DNA from: CAVQFC01 sp036497895
GTDB lineage: Bacteria > Acidobacteriota > Vicinamibacteria > Vicinamibacterales > CAVVIG01
Direction of reading: 5' to 3'
Length of the DNA: 34,843 nt
Assembly (NCBI GenBank): GCA_036497895.1
Contig: DASXIR010000227.1
Location: 1 to 34,843 of the forward strand
The first letter of the stretch is position 1; each line of letters opens with the position of its first letter. This document shows, in pieces, positions 1-8,474 of the stretch. The position numbers and the translations under genes were made by a program. Below the pieces are notes generated by a model. It had not been told where the DNA came from and searched no databases. It worked only from the letters and a program-made list of their open reading frames with translations.

Positions 1-1058
1 GACGCGACCGCGACCAATCGCTGAAAGGTTCCGGTCGCAACCAGTGCGAGCGCCACCGTCGTCGTCGTGAGCATGGCGACGGCCGGTGTCCCGCCGACCG
101 TGACGAAGGACGCTCGCCGCCACAACAGTCGGTCACGCCCCATCGCGAACAGGATCCTGGTCCCAATCATCAGGATGGCGTTGAGCATCGGCGGAAGCGA
201 GACGATCGACAGGATCGTGATGATCTCGCGTCCTCGCCCGCCGATCAGAATCTGCGCGGCGTCGGCCGCCGGCAGCGTCGAGCGCGCGAGGTCGGCGAGC
301 GGCATCACCCTCAGCAGCGCGATGTTGACGAGCAGGTAAACGACGATCACTGCCGCGACGCCGCCCATCATCGACCGCGGAATATTACGGCCGGGATCTC
401 GATCTTCCTCAGAAAAATACAGGGCCGACTGCCATCCGCCATAGGCGATCACGACCGACTGGAGCGCGACGATCACTCCGGACAGCGACGATGCCGGTAC
501 CGGCGCGAGAGACGCCTGGAGTACCGGCGCATAGGCGATCGCGGCAACGATGAGGAGCAGAAAAGCGCCGCACTTCACGACGGTCGTCACTTCCTGGAAG
601 CGGCTGCTGACACGAAGGCCTGCCAGCTGCAATGCAGCCAGTGAAGCGAGCGCCAGCAACGCGACCGGTTTTTCGTAACCAGCCAGCGATGGCACCAGCA
701 GCGCGCTGAACTCGCCGATCGCGATCGACACGTACCCGAGCACCGAGCAGTAGGTCAGCCAGTCGGTCCAGCCGACCCCGAATCCGACCGCGTCCCCGAA
801 GGCCCGGCGCGCATACACGTAGTAGCCGCCGGCTTCCGGCAGCATCGTCCCCAGCTCGGCGAAACAGATCGCGCCGATCAGCGTGTAGAGCCCGCCGACG
901 ATCCATACCGCGAGGATCGTCGTGGAACTGGAAAGTTGGCCGGCAACAAGCCCGGGAGTACGCAGGATGCCGATTCCCAGGGTGCTGCCAACGATGACGG
1001 CGAGGCCGAAGCCGACGCCAAGGAGACGGATGAGACCGCGCGGTTGAGAGGAGACCAA
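1..1058 (-). CDS. APC-superfamily amino acid permease (C-terminus outside window)
   Basis: This is an inner-membrane amino acid or polyamine transporter of the APC superfamily, truncated by the left edge, so about 352 codons are visible. Reading the minus strand gives a long run of hydrophobic helices. The first contains the glycine-rich unwound motif GSTLGIGIL typical of TM1. It is followed by FAELGTMLPEAGGYYVYAR (TM2-TM3 region) and several further membrane segments. The only plausible start is TTG at 1058, two bases after the stop of the cupin gene on the same strand, so translation is probably coupled to it. No clear ribosome binding site precedes it. The substrate cannot be told from sequence. 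The family call is firm; the start codon is less certain. Confidence 0.9.
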   Translation of the reverse strand, partial: MVSSQPRGLIRLLGVGFGLAVIVGSTLGIGILRTPGLVAGQLSSSTTILAVWIVGGLYTLIGAICFAELGTMLPEAGGYYVYARRAFGDAVGFGVGWTDWLTYCSVLGYVSIAIGEFSALLVPSLAGYEKPVALLALASLAALQLAGLRVSSRFQEVTTVVKCGAFLLLIVAAIAYAPVLQASLAPVPASSLSGVIVALQSVVIAYGGWQSALYFSEEDRDPGRNIPRSMMGGVAAVIVVYLLVNIALLRVMPLADLARSTLPAADAAQILIGGRGREIITILSIVSLPPMLNAILMIGTRILFAMGRDRLLWRRASFVTVGGTPAVAMLTTTTVALALVATGTFQRLVAVA

Positions 1059-1060
1059 GG

Positions 1061-1633
1061 CTACGGTTTCAGAGAGACCAGCACGACGTCGACGGCCGCG
1101 CCGACGTTCCTTGCCGAATGGCTCGACCCGAGCGATTCGAACTCGACGTCACCGGGCTTCCACCGGTTCACGACGGTCTTGCCATCGGCAGTGTCCTCAA
1201 TCTCGCCTCCAGACAGGTGGACGACGATGGTGTCAGAGCCGTGAGTGTGAAAATCCTCCTTGGCACCAACCTCCATGCGCGCGCGGATCACGGACACCCT
1301 GTCGTTCTCGAAGATCGGTTTGAAGCTCATGCCCGTGAACGGAGCCTCGCCTGGCTTGGAGCCGGTGCCGGGCGCCGCCTGCCTGGCGCGCAGCGGCTCG
1401 ACGATGACGATGACGCCGTGCTTGTTCCCAAGCTTCGACGGCAGGGCGGCATCGTCTGCCCAGACGGCCGTTCCAGCCTTGATCCCCGGCGCCTCCGAAA
1501 TCGCGATCACAACACCCGGGCCATGAGTGACGCCCGCGAGCGCGCCATCGGTAATCCGGTACGCCCGCACGTGCGGATTCTCGAGCACGGGCGAAGTTGC
1601 CAGAAGCGCGGCGACGATCAAAACCAAACGCAT
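1061..1633 (-). CDS. Secreted cupin-domain protein
   Basis: This is a 190-residue protein with a short N-terminal signal-like hydrophobic segment (residues 1-13), so it is probably periplasmic. The C-terminal half is a cupin barrel. FHTHGSD (metal-type histidines H129 and H131) is followed by a glycine turn and by a later histidine, H172, in SSHSARN, consistent with a single metal site. The N-terminal half may be a second, degenerate barrel without metal ligands. A strong GGAGGGG ribosome binding site lies just upstream of ATG 1633. It sits directly upstream of the permease on the same strand and diverges from the aldo/keto reductase. No substrate or reaction can be assigned. Confidence 0.8.
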   Translation of the reverse strand: MRLVLIVAALLATSPVLENPHVRAYRITDGALAGVTHGPGVVIAISEAPGIKAGTAVWADDAALPSKLGNKHGVIVIVEPLRARQAAPGTGSKPGEAPFTGMSFKPIFENDRVSVIRARMEVGAKEDFHTHGSDTIVVHLSGGEIEDTADGKTVVNRWKPGDVEFESLGSSHSARNVGAAVDVVLVSLKP

Positions 1634-1681
1634 GTCCCCTCCGTCAGCGGGTCATGCTACATCGAGTAGTCTCTACGGCGT

Positions 1682-2656
1682 ATGGACTATCGGCGGCTGG
1701 GATCAACGGGCCTGCGAATTTCCCGGCTCGGGCTGGGCTGCGGCAACTTTGGCGGCATCGGATCGGCGCCAGAGTTTTTCGGCATGGGCGAGACCGAGGC
1801 GCAGGCGTCCGCACTGATGGATCGCGCGTTCGATGCCGGGATCAATTTCTTCGATACCGCGAACGCCTATGGCGGCGGGCGCAGCGAAGCCTGGATCGGT
1901 CGCTGGCTCAAGGCGAAGGGCGCGGCGGCGCGGCAACAGTTGCTGCTTAGCTCCAAGGTGTTCAACCCGGTCGGTCCGGGTCCAAACGATCGAGGGCTAT
2001 CGCGACGGCACATCCTCCGGCAGGTGGACGAGAGTCTGACGCGTCTGCAGACCGATCGGCTCGACCTCTATCTCATTCACGAGCCCGACCCGGACACGCC
2101 GCTCGACGAGACGCTCCGTGCGCTCGACGATGTCGTGAGGGCTGGAAAGGTGTTGTACGTCGGCGCCAGCAACATCGAGGCGTGGCGCCTTGCGCGCGGG
2201 CTGGCGATCAGCGAGAAGCACAATCTGCGGCGCTTCGACTGGGTACAGAATTCGTTCAGCCTGCTTGACCGCACCGCCGAGCGGGAGATGTTTCCGCTCT
2301 GCGCCGACGCGGGCACCGGCTTCACCGCCTTCAGTCCCCTCGCCGGTGGCTGGCTGACTGGAAAGTACCGTGCGGCCGGCGACTATCCCGCCGGATCGAG
2401 GATGACGCTCCGTCCGGAACCGTATCGCGACCTCGAGCGCGACGCGGTGTTTCGCGGTCTGGCGTCGCTGGGTGAAGAGGCGCGGATTCGAGGCGTCGAA
2501 ATGGGCGCGCTCGCGATGGCCTGGGTCCTGCACCATCCTCGGGTTGACGCGGCGATCATCGGGCCGAGGACAATCGGTCACATCGAGTCGGCTCTCGCGG
2601 CGACGACGATTCGGTTGTCGGCGGATGATCAACGGCGCGTCGCGGCCATCTTCTAG
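1682..2656 (+). CDS. Aldo/keto reductase
   Basis: This 324-residue cytoplasmic NADPH-dependent oxidoreductase is a TIM barrel of the usual family length. The catalytic tetrad is visible: D58 in FFDTANAYG, Y63, K92 in SSKV and H133 in LIHEPD. The N-terminal MDYRRLGSTGLRIS and the loop VGASNIEAWR are typical of the YghZ/Kv-beta-like branch. The start at ATG 1682 fits the conserved N-terminus. The gene diverges from the secreted cupin gene across a gap of about 48 bases, which must hold both promoters. Its physiological carbonyl substrate is unknown. Confidence 0.93.
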   Translation: MDYRRLGSTGLRISRLGLGCGNFGGIGSAPEFFGMGETEAQASALMDRAFDAGINFFDTANAYGGGRSEAWIGRWLKAKGAAARQQLLLSSKVFNPVGPGPNDRGLSRRHILRQVDESLTRLQTDRLDLYLIHEPDPDTPLDETLRALDDVVRAGKVLYVGASNIEAWRLARGLAISEKHNLRRFDWVQNSFSLLDRTAEREMFPLCADAGTGFTAFSPLAGGWLTGKYRAAGDYPAGSRMTLRPEPYRDLERDAVFRGLASLGEEARIRGVEMGALAMAWVLHHPRVDAAIIGPRTIGHIESALAATTIRLSADDQRRVAAIF

Positions 2657-2671
2657 AGACACGCAGACGGG

Positions 2672-2715
2672 CAACCACAGAGACGACGCAACCACGGAGC
2701 CACGGAGACACAGGG
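2672..2715. repeat. CCACAGAG/CCACGGAG-type intergenic repeat
   Basis: The gap between the aldo/keto reductase stop and the permease stop holds two or three imperfect copies of a short unit, AACCACAGAGAC and AACCACGGAGCCACGGAGAC, ending in ACACAGGGG. Similar units are dispersed between genes in several GC-rich bacterial phyla. It lies between two convergent gene ends. No function can be read from it. Confidence 0.55.
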
Positions 2716-2737
2716 GCCAAGAGCATCGGTCAAGCAG

Positions 2738-4018
2738 TCAATGACCCAGCAGCAGGAGTCCAGCAGACAGGACTGACAGCGCCCATAGCGTCGGACTGAC
2801 TTCGCGCCATCGTCCTGCGACCGTGTACAGCAGTGTGTGCAGCAAAAACCCCCACAGGATGCCCTGCGTGATTGAGAGCGTCAGAGGAATCAGTACCACC
2901 GTCACGAATGCCGGCAGGGCGTCCTCGATCGACGCGAAGTCGATGGTCGCGATCGACTGGAACATGGAAACGCCGACCAGGACCAGCACCGCAGCGGTCG
3001 CGTAAGCAGGCACCGCAGCGGCCAGTGGGGCTAGAAAGAAACATGGCACGAAGCAGAGTGCCGTGACGATCGAGGCCCGGCCGGTCCGCGCGCCCATGCG
3101 GATGCCGGCGATGCTCTCCACATATGCCGTGCCGGGTGACGTGCCGGCAAGCCCCGACGTCATGGTCGCGATCGCGTCGACGATCAGGCCACGGCGCAGG
3201 TTGATGGGCCGACCGTCCGCGTCGGTCAGGCCAGCTGCGCTGGCAACGCCGATGAAAGTCGAGAGCGAGTCGAAGAGATCGGTGAAGAGAATCGCGAACA
3301 TCGCCGGCAGCAGCGTCAGGTTGAGCGCACCGCGAATATCCAGTTTCAGGAATGCCGACGAGAAATCCGGCGCGCTCAGGAGCTGTTCCGGCGGTTTTGC
3401 ATAACCGAGCGTCCAGGCGATCGCCGTCACCGCGAAGATCGCGGCGAGAAATGCCAACGGGTTGTTTCGCCGCATCAACACCGTCGCGATCACGATCCCG
3501 ACCAGCAGAAGTACAGCACGATGGTCGAGCGTCCCCATACGCACGATCGTCGCCGGGTCTGCGACGATCAAACCGGTATTGCGCAGACCAATGAAAGTCA
3601 ACAGGAGGCCGATGCCGGCGGCAGCCGCCGAGCGCAGTGCCGGCGGAATCGCAAGGGCGATGCGCTCGCGCAGTGGTGTTGCCGACACGACAACGAACAG
3701 CACACCGGCCCAGAAGACAATGCCGAGCGCGGTCTGCCACGGCACCTTGTTCTGCAGAACGATGGTGAACGCGAAGAACGCGTTGAGGCCCATGCCCGGT
3801 GCCACCGCGAACGGCAGCCTCGCGTACAGTCCCATCAGCAGCGTCATGCTGGCGGCGATCAGCACCGTGGCGGTGAGTGCCCCGGAAAACGGCACACCGG
3901 TTCCCGGCGTCGAGAGAATTCCTGGATTCACGACCACGATGTAGGCCATCGTGAAGAACGTCGTGACGCCGCCGATCATGTCCGCGTACAGCGCGCGCTT
4001 GTCGTCGCCCAGGCTCAT
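2738..4018 (-). CDS. NCS2/AzgA-type purine permease
   Basis: This is an inner-membrane nucleobase:cation symporter of the AzgA branch, which transports adenine, guanine and hypoxanthine. With the chosen start it has 426 residues and about 12-14 membrane segments. Diagnostic stretches are GGVTTFFTMAYIVVVNPGIL near the N-terminus, APGMGLNAFFAF, TDLFDSLSTFIGVA and GTSPGTAYVESIAG. ATG 4018 was chosen because MSLGDDKRALYADMIGG matches where the family normally starts. In-frame ATGs at 4033 and 4066 are possible, but 4066 would overlap the divergent gene's coding region. It is divergent from a lipoprotein nucleosidase that could supply free purine bases. Confidence 0.9.
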   Translation of the reverse strand: MSLGDDKRALYADMIGGVTTFFTMAYIVVVNPGILSTPGTGVPFSGALTATVLIAASMTLLMGLYARLPFAVAPGMGLNAFFAFTIVLQNKVPWQTALGIVFWAGVLFVVVSATPLRERIALAIPPALRSAAAAGIGLLLTFIGLRNTGLIVADPATIVRMGTLDHRAVLLLVGIVIATVLMRRNNPLAFLAAIFAVTAIAWTLGYAKPPEQLLSAPDFSSAFLKLDIRGALNLTLLPAMFAILFTDLFDSLSTFIGVASAAGLTDADGRPINLRRGLIVDAIATMTSGLAGTSPGTAYVESIAGIRMGARTGRASIVTALCFVPCFFLAPLAAAVPAYATAAVLVLVGVSMFQSIATIDFASIEDALPAFVTVVLIPLTLSITQGILWGFLLHTLLYTVAGRWREVSPTLWALSVLSAGLLLLGH

Positions 4019-4055
4019 GGAGGATTCGCGCATGCTACCATCCGCGTTCGCTCGC

Positions 4056-4910
4056 ATGGTCATCAAACCTTCGATTCGCCCGTTCCTGGCCGCAACGGCC
4101 TGTCTGATCGGCGCCGTGATCGGCGCCTGCGCGCAGCGCGATGTCGAACGACCGATCGTCGTGCAAGGCGCGATGGACGTCGAGATCCGTCAACTGGCCG
4201 GACGGCTCGAGCACGCCACAGAGGAGACAGTCGGCGGCTGGACGTTCTGGCGCGGCAGCATCGACGGTCGTTCGGTAGTCGTCTCGAAAACGCTCAAAGG
4301 TATGGAGAACGCTGCCGCCGCAACGGCAATCGTCGTCGAGCGCTATCATCCGCGCGCGATCATCAACCAGGGAACTGCCGGCGGCCATCAACCCGACCTT
4401 CACGTCAACGACATCGTGCTCGGAACCGAATCCGTGAATATCGGATCGTTCAAGACCGGCGTGCGCGGACTCGGTCAGGGCAGTCAGTTCGGTGAATGGG
4501 TGCCGCTCGATCTGAATCGCAGCGACGGCAGCGCCGGTCAGGATCCGAACGCGCGCACGATGCGGCGGTTTCGCGGCGACGAGGGCCTGCTGTCGGCCGC
4601 GCGAGCCGCGAAAGACAGCTACCGAAAGGGTCGTGTGGTGGATGGCGTCATCGCGTCGAGCGAGGTCTGGAACAGCGAGCTGGATCGTATCCGGCGCCTG
4701 CACGAACAGTTCGGCACGACAGCCGAGGAAATGGAAACCGCGTCGGCGGCTCAGATCGCCGGGCTCTTTCAAGTGCCGTTTCTCGGCATCCGGGTGGTGT
4801 CGAACAACATCACCAATGGTGATGAGTACGACCCAAAGTCTGGCGAAATCGGCCAGGAGTTCGTTTACGAGGTGGTGAAGGTCTACCTCCGCAACACGTC
4901 CGCGCGCTGA
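4056..4910 (+). CDS. Lipoprotein purine nucleosidase/phosphorylase, MTA/SAH nucleosidase-like
   Basis: This is a 284-residue PNP/UDP-phosphorylase-fold protein resembling methylthioadenosine/S-adenosylhomocysteine nucleosidases. It is unusual in carrying a lipoprotein signal: a hydrophobic stretch ending in VIGAC with lipid-anchored C25. INQGTAGG, EEMETASAAQ (the purine/ribose-binding EMET) and IRVVSNNITNG are visible. In classical MTA/SAH nucleosidases the last motif carries a catalytic Asp (SD); here it is SN, so base preference may differ. ATG 4056 gives the best signal peptide; ATG 4032 is an alternative. The 3' end overlaps the end of convergent qhpE by 28 bases. Its divergent partner is a purine permease, suggesting scavenging of nucleosides outside the cytoplasm. 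Confidence 0.8.
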   Translation: MVIKPSIRPFLAATACLIGAVIGACAQRDVERPIVVQGAMDVEIRQLAGRLEHATEETVGGWTFWRGSIDGRSVVVSKTLKGMENAAAATAIVVERYHPRAIINQGTAGGHQPDLHVNDIVLGTESVNIGSFKTGVRGLGQGSQFGEWVPLDLNRSDGSAGQDPNARTMRRFRGDEGLLSAARAAKDSYRKGRVVDGVIASSEVWNSELDRIRRLHEQFGTTAEEMETASAAQIAGLFQVPFLGIRVVSNNITNGDEYDPKSGEIGQEFVYEVVKVYLRNTSAR

Positions 4911-5710
4911 TCGCGCAACAGCCGGACGATCCAGTCGACCGAGTCGTCAGCCACGGTTTCGCGGACTCTCGCTGCAAAGCCGGTCATGTTCGCGACCGCG
5001 AAGCTGACGCCGTTGAGGTTCCGCTCGGGCGGCACGCCGGGAATCTCGCGCGGAAACGGGGACGCCTGAAACACCGCGACGCCGTCGGCTTCGGTGACGC
5101 GATATTCGTGACGCGGGCAACTCGCGTCCACCCTCACCGCGATTACTCCTGGCAGACTTCCTGGCAGCCAGCGCACTCCATCGTCTGCGGCGGCGGCGAC
5201 CATGAGAGTGCCGGACGCCGCAGCGCGTCGTACAGCAGCGAGGAGAGCATCTTCGTGCTGAGCACGCGACGTTCCCAGGCTCAAGTTGACGAGGTGCATC
5301 TGGTGTCGCGCCGACCAGTCGATCGCGGCGATCAGCGTGGCGAGCCCGGTTGACAGCGACCGATCGAAGATGCGGACGGCATAGATCTCTGCGTCGGGCG
5401 CTTTTTCCTTGATCGCGGCGACCACGGCCGTGCCGTGGCCGAGACGATCGACATAGTCGTCATGCTCGCAGCCTTCCGCGTCGATCGCGACGCCACCAGC
5501 GACGCCGAGGACGTGCGGATGCGCGACGTTGACGCCGCTGTCGATCACAGCGATTCGGACACCGCGGCCAGTCAGCGGCAACGGCGATCGCCTGTGTCGG
5601 ATGGCCTCTTGAGGACCGGCTTCGGCCGGGGTTTGAAGTCTGTCACGCGACCCTGAAAGGTTCGCGCCACGGTCGTCGCAATCGCGCTCGCGGACTCCGT
5701 CAGGCGCCAT
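4883..5710 (-). CDS. qhpE: QhpE-like subtilisin protease for the QHNDH gamma leader
   Basis: This 275-residue S8-family serine protease has no signal peptide, so it is probably cytoplasmic. In the Paracoccus system QhpE removes the leader of the cross-linked gamma subunit QhpC. The triad is visible: D57 in IAVIDSGVN, H92 in RLGHGTAV and S236 in NLNGVSFAVAN. The position of the usual oxyanion-hole Asn is Asp176 (VAAAADDG), which is unusual. ATG 5710 was chosen because it lies inside the end of qhpF (11-base overlap) and precedes the catalytic core by about 50 residues. The same frame stays open far upstream inside qhpF, but that stretch is only antiframe translation. It is the last gene of the operon. 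Confidence 0.88.
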   Translation of the reverse strand: MAPDGVRERDCDDRGANLSGSRDRLQTPAEAGPQEAIRHRRSPLPLTGRGVRIAVIDSGVNVAHPHVLGVAGGVAIDAEGCEHDDYVDRLGHGTAVVAAIKEKAPDAEIYAVRIFDRSLSTGLATLIAAIDWSARHQMHLVNLSLGTSRAQHEDALLAAVRRAAASGTLMVAAAADDGVRWLPGSLPGVIAVRVDASCPRHEYRVTEADGVAVFQASPFPREIPGVPPERNLNGVSFAVANMTGFAARVRETVADDSVDWIVRLLRDQRADVLRR

Positions 5711-7361
5711 GCAGAACCCGGGCCTCGTCCATTTCGAGCACCCGGTTCGCACGACGTGCGAGCTCGAGACGATGGGTGATGACGATGGTGGTGCGTCCGC
5801 GCATGACCGCTTCGTAGCCGTCGGCCACCTGCCGCTCGGATTCGGGATCGAGGGCAGCGCTCGGTTCGTCGAGGATGAGGATAGAAGGGTCCGCCAGGAA
5901 AGCTCTGGCGACTGCGATGCGTTGACGTTCGCCGGCCGAGAGTGCCATTCCGCGCTCGCCGACCAGCGTCTCGAGCCGGTCGGGCAGGCGCGCAACGAAG
6001 TCGTCGAGTGCTGCCAGGTGCGCCGCGCTGGCGACATCAGCGTCGCTCGCATCCGGCCTCGCGTAGCGGATGTTCTCGGCGATGGTCGTGTGCAGCATGC
6101 ACGGTTCCTGTTCGACCAGCGCGACATGCCGCCGGAGATCGGCGAGCCGGAGGGTGCGAAGGTCATGACCGTCGATGCGCACGACGCCGCGATCGGGGTC
6201 GAGCAGGCGGAGCAGCAGGTCGGCGATTGTTGACTTGCCGCTGCCGCTGCGGCCGACGATCGCCAGCACCTCGCCGGCGCGGATACTGAACGACACATCA
6301 GCGAGCACCGGCGCGCCGCGATCGAACGACAGCGTCACGTTCTCGAACGCGACGTCGCCGCGCACGCTTGGCAGCGGCAACGCCGCAGCGGGGTCCCCGA
6401 TTTCGACCGGCTCGTCCAGGATCTGCGAGACGCGTCGAAGCGACACGCGCACAGTCGCCAGGTTGGCGTACATCCCCATCAGCGCCTGCAATGGCGGCAG
6501 AAAACGCATCTGGTACGCCATGAACGCGACGAACGTGCCGACCGTGATCTCGCCGCGGATCACCCGGTAGCCGCCGTAGACGAACACCAGACCCGTGCCC
6601 GCGGACAGGACCATTCCAGGCAGGCCGCCGGACAGGTAGGTCAACCGTTGCATCGACATCAGCGCGCTGACGAAGGACGCGTTGCGCGTCCGGAATCGCG
6701 CCACCTCGCGTTCCTGCGCATTCGATGCGACGACCAGTTTGACGGCCTGCAGCGTTTCGATCAGAAAGCTGCCGATGTCCGCGCTCCGCTGCCGCAGCGT
6801 CGCGACCTCCGCTTCGAGCTTGATGCGATATCGCGCCAGCAACCAGAGGCCCAGTGGCGCCGTCGCAATCGTCACCAGGAACAGCCGCGCGTCCAGCCAC
6901 GCCAGCATCGCGGTCGTCCCGCACAGGAACAGCACGTTGCCGACCCACGCGAGCGCCGTTTCCGCCGCGATGCGCTGAATTTCACCGATGTCGTTGTTGA
7001 TGCGTGACATGACGTCGCCGAGCCGCGTCCGTGCGTAGAAGCGCGGCGACAATTGCTGCAGGTGACGGTACATCTGCAGCCGCATGTCGAACAGGATGTC
7101 GGCGGAGACTCGCGTGTAACGCAGGCCGCTCAACACGTTGACCGCGAAGCTCGCGGCGCCGATGCCGGTAAACAACAAGGCGACCCGGACGAGCGTGCGC
7201 AGATCCCGGCCGATCAGCGCGTGATCGAAGAAGTCGCGCGACAGCAGCGGCAGGTAGAGCGAGAGCGCGGTGCTGAGCGCGCTGAGCAGCAGCACCAGCA
7301 CCAGGCGCCGCCAGTAAGGAACGATGAAGGCAAGCGCCCGGCGCAGGTCGCGATCGATCAT
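5700..7361 (-). CDS. qhpF: QhpF-like ABC exporter (fused membrane and ATPase domains)
   Basis: This is a 553-residue type-I ABC half-transporter. The membrane domain spans about residues 15-290 (six helices), followed by an ATPase with Walker A GRSGSGKST, signature LSAGERQRIAVARAF and Walker B ILILDEPSAAL. In QHNDH biogenesis QhpF is thought to export the processed, cross-linked gamma subunit to the periplasm. It carries no extra peptidase domain, in keeping with a separate protease (QhpE) next to it. ATG 7361 overlaps the stop of qhpB as ATGA. Assignment as QhpF rather than a generic exporter rests on position within the qhp operon. Confidence 0.88.
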   Translation of the reverse strand: MIDRDLRRALAFIVPYWRRLVLVLLLSALSTALSLYLPLLSRDFFDHALIGRDLRTLVRVALLFTGIGAASFAVNVLSGLRYTRVSADILFDMRLQMYRHLQQLSPRFYARTRLGDVMSRINNDIGEIQRIAAETALAWVGNVLFLCGTTAMLAWLDARLFLVTIATAPLGLWLLARYRIKLEAEVATLRQRSADIGSFLIETLQAVKLVVASNAQEREVARFRTRNASFVSALMSMQRLTYLSGGLPGMVLSAGTGLVFVYGGYRVIRGEITVGTFVAFMAYQMRFLPPLQALMGMYANLATVRVSLRRVSQILDEPVEIGDPAAALPLPSVRGDVAFENVTLSFDRGAPVLADVSFSIRAGEVLAIVGRSGSGKSTIADLLLRLLDPDRGVVRIDGHDLRTLRLADLRRHVALVEQEPCMLHTTIAENIRYARPDASDADVASAAHLAALDDFVARLPDRLETLVGERGMALSAGERQRIAVARAFLADPSILILDEPSAALDPESERQVADGYEAVMRGRTTIVITHRLELARRANRVLEMDEARVLHGA

Positions 7362-8461
7362 GCGGGCGGCATGACGAACAGGTCCGTCGTCATGTCGCCC
7401 TCGATCGTGATCGTCCGCAGGTACTGATAGGTCTCGGCGTCGTAGAGATCGATCGTGTTGCCGGCGACGAAGATGTAGAGCACCTTGCCGTTCGAGCTGG
7501 TCTTGAGACCCATCCGCGGCCGTCCCTTGAATTCGGTGCGGCCGGCAAACGTGCGGTGCTCGAGGTCGAACTTCCAGAACTCGTAACGGCCGATATCCTC
7601 GAACAGCCCATAGGCGACCTTACGGCCCGGCGCCATCGTGAAGCTGACGCCGTTTGACGGCCCCAGCGTGTAAAAGTCCACGCTCTTGGCGGCGAGGTTG
7701 ACGCGGCCGACGCCCATCATGCGGCGATGCTGCACCGGGTCCGACACGTTGAACAGTGTCGTATAGAAGCCGGGTTCGTCGTTCACGACGTCGCGTGATC
7801 CGAATTCCAGACGGCCGAAGCCCTCTTCGATCGGCCGCGACAGCTCCCATTTGTCCACCTGCGTGAACGTTTTGGTTTCGTAGATGAGCACGTCCTGATC
7901 GCTGAAGAGATACATCAATCCGCCGTCAGGCGAGAACAGGATGTTGGCATTCTGCCGTTCTTCGTCGTTCGGCCACGGAATGGTCCGGACGATTTTGTGA
8001 TCCTTCAGATCGTATTGAACCAGCGAGGGTGTCCCGATCTCGAACCGGTCGATCAGTTTGGTGGCGGACGCGATCACCATCACCAGGAAGCGGTGCTGTG
8101 GATCGGGCTCGAGGCTGCGGATGCGGACCTTCTTGTTGCCTTCGCTGAGCGTGAACGTGTCGATGGTCTTGCGCGAAGCGAGGTCGATGATCTCGACCTT
8201 CTCCATCGCCGCTTCGACGGTGTAGAACCGCTTCCGGTCGCGCGACAACGTGGTCCGGCGCGGGATGCCGGACTGGTAGGGAATGGTCCCGACGACCTTC
8301 TCCGTGGCTTCGTCGATGATCCAGTACTGCTTGGGGTACGACCCGATGATCAGGGTGCCGTTGCCGGCCGAGACCCGGGGCTTCTCCGCCGAGTAGACGT
8401 GCGCGCGGCCCGCGACGATCGCCAGACCGGCCACACAGATGACGACCGCGAGCTTGCGCAT
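7358..8461 (-). CDS. qhpB: Quinohemoprotein amine dehydrogenase beta subunit
   Basis: This 367-residue secreted protein has an N-terminal signal peptide (hydrophobic residues 4-17, cleavage near YSAEK). It is built of repeated beta-propeller blades such as GTLIIGSYPKQYWIIDEAT and KVEIIDLASRKTIDTF, ending with DLYDAETYQYLRTITI. In known QHNDH the beta subunit is a seven-bladed propeller that packs around the small CTQ-bearing gamma subunit in the periplasm. The start at ATG 8461 is supported by a GAGGA site seven bases upstream, in the 13-base gap after qhpC. It overlaps qhpF as ATGA. The family call is strong because of blade pattern and operon position. Confidence 0.9.
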   Translation of the reverse strand: MRKLAVVICVAGLAIVAGRAHVYSAEKPRVSAGNGTLIIGSYPKQYWIIDEATEKVVGTIPYQSGIPRRTTLSRDRKRFYTVEAAMEKVEIIDLASRKTIDTFTLSEGNKKVRIRSLEPDPQHRFLVMVIASATKLIDRFEIGTPSLVQYDLKDHKIVRTIPWPNDEERQNANILFSPDGGLMYLFSDQDVLIYETKTFTQVDKWELSRPIEEGFGRLEFGSRDVVNDEPGFYTTLFNVSDPVQHRRMMGVGRVNLAAKSVDFYTLGPSNGVSFTMAPGRKVAYGLFEDIGRYEFWKFDLEHRTFAGRTEFKGRPRMGLKTSSNGKVLYIFVAGNTIDLYDAETYQYLRTITIEGDMTTDLFVMPPA

Positions 8462-8474
8462 GATGCCGTCCTCG

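Noticed and set aside
409..906. 165-residue minus-strand frame
   Set aside because: It is an off-frame reading of the APC permease, whose true frame gives continuous membrane helices to the left edge.
5711..6298. Upstream extension of the qhpE frame to 6298, giving a 471-residue protein
   Set aside because: The extension lies wholly inside qhpF in another frame and has Ser/Arg/Cys-rich nonsense composition. The protease core and an ATG at the qhpF overlap define the real start.
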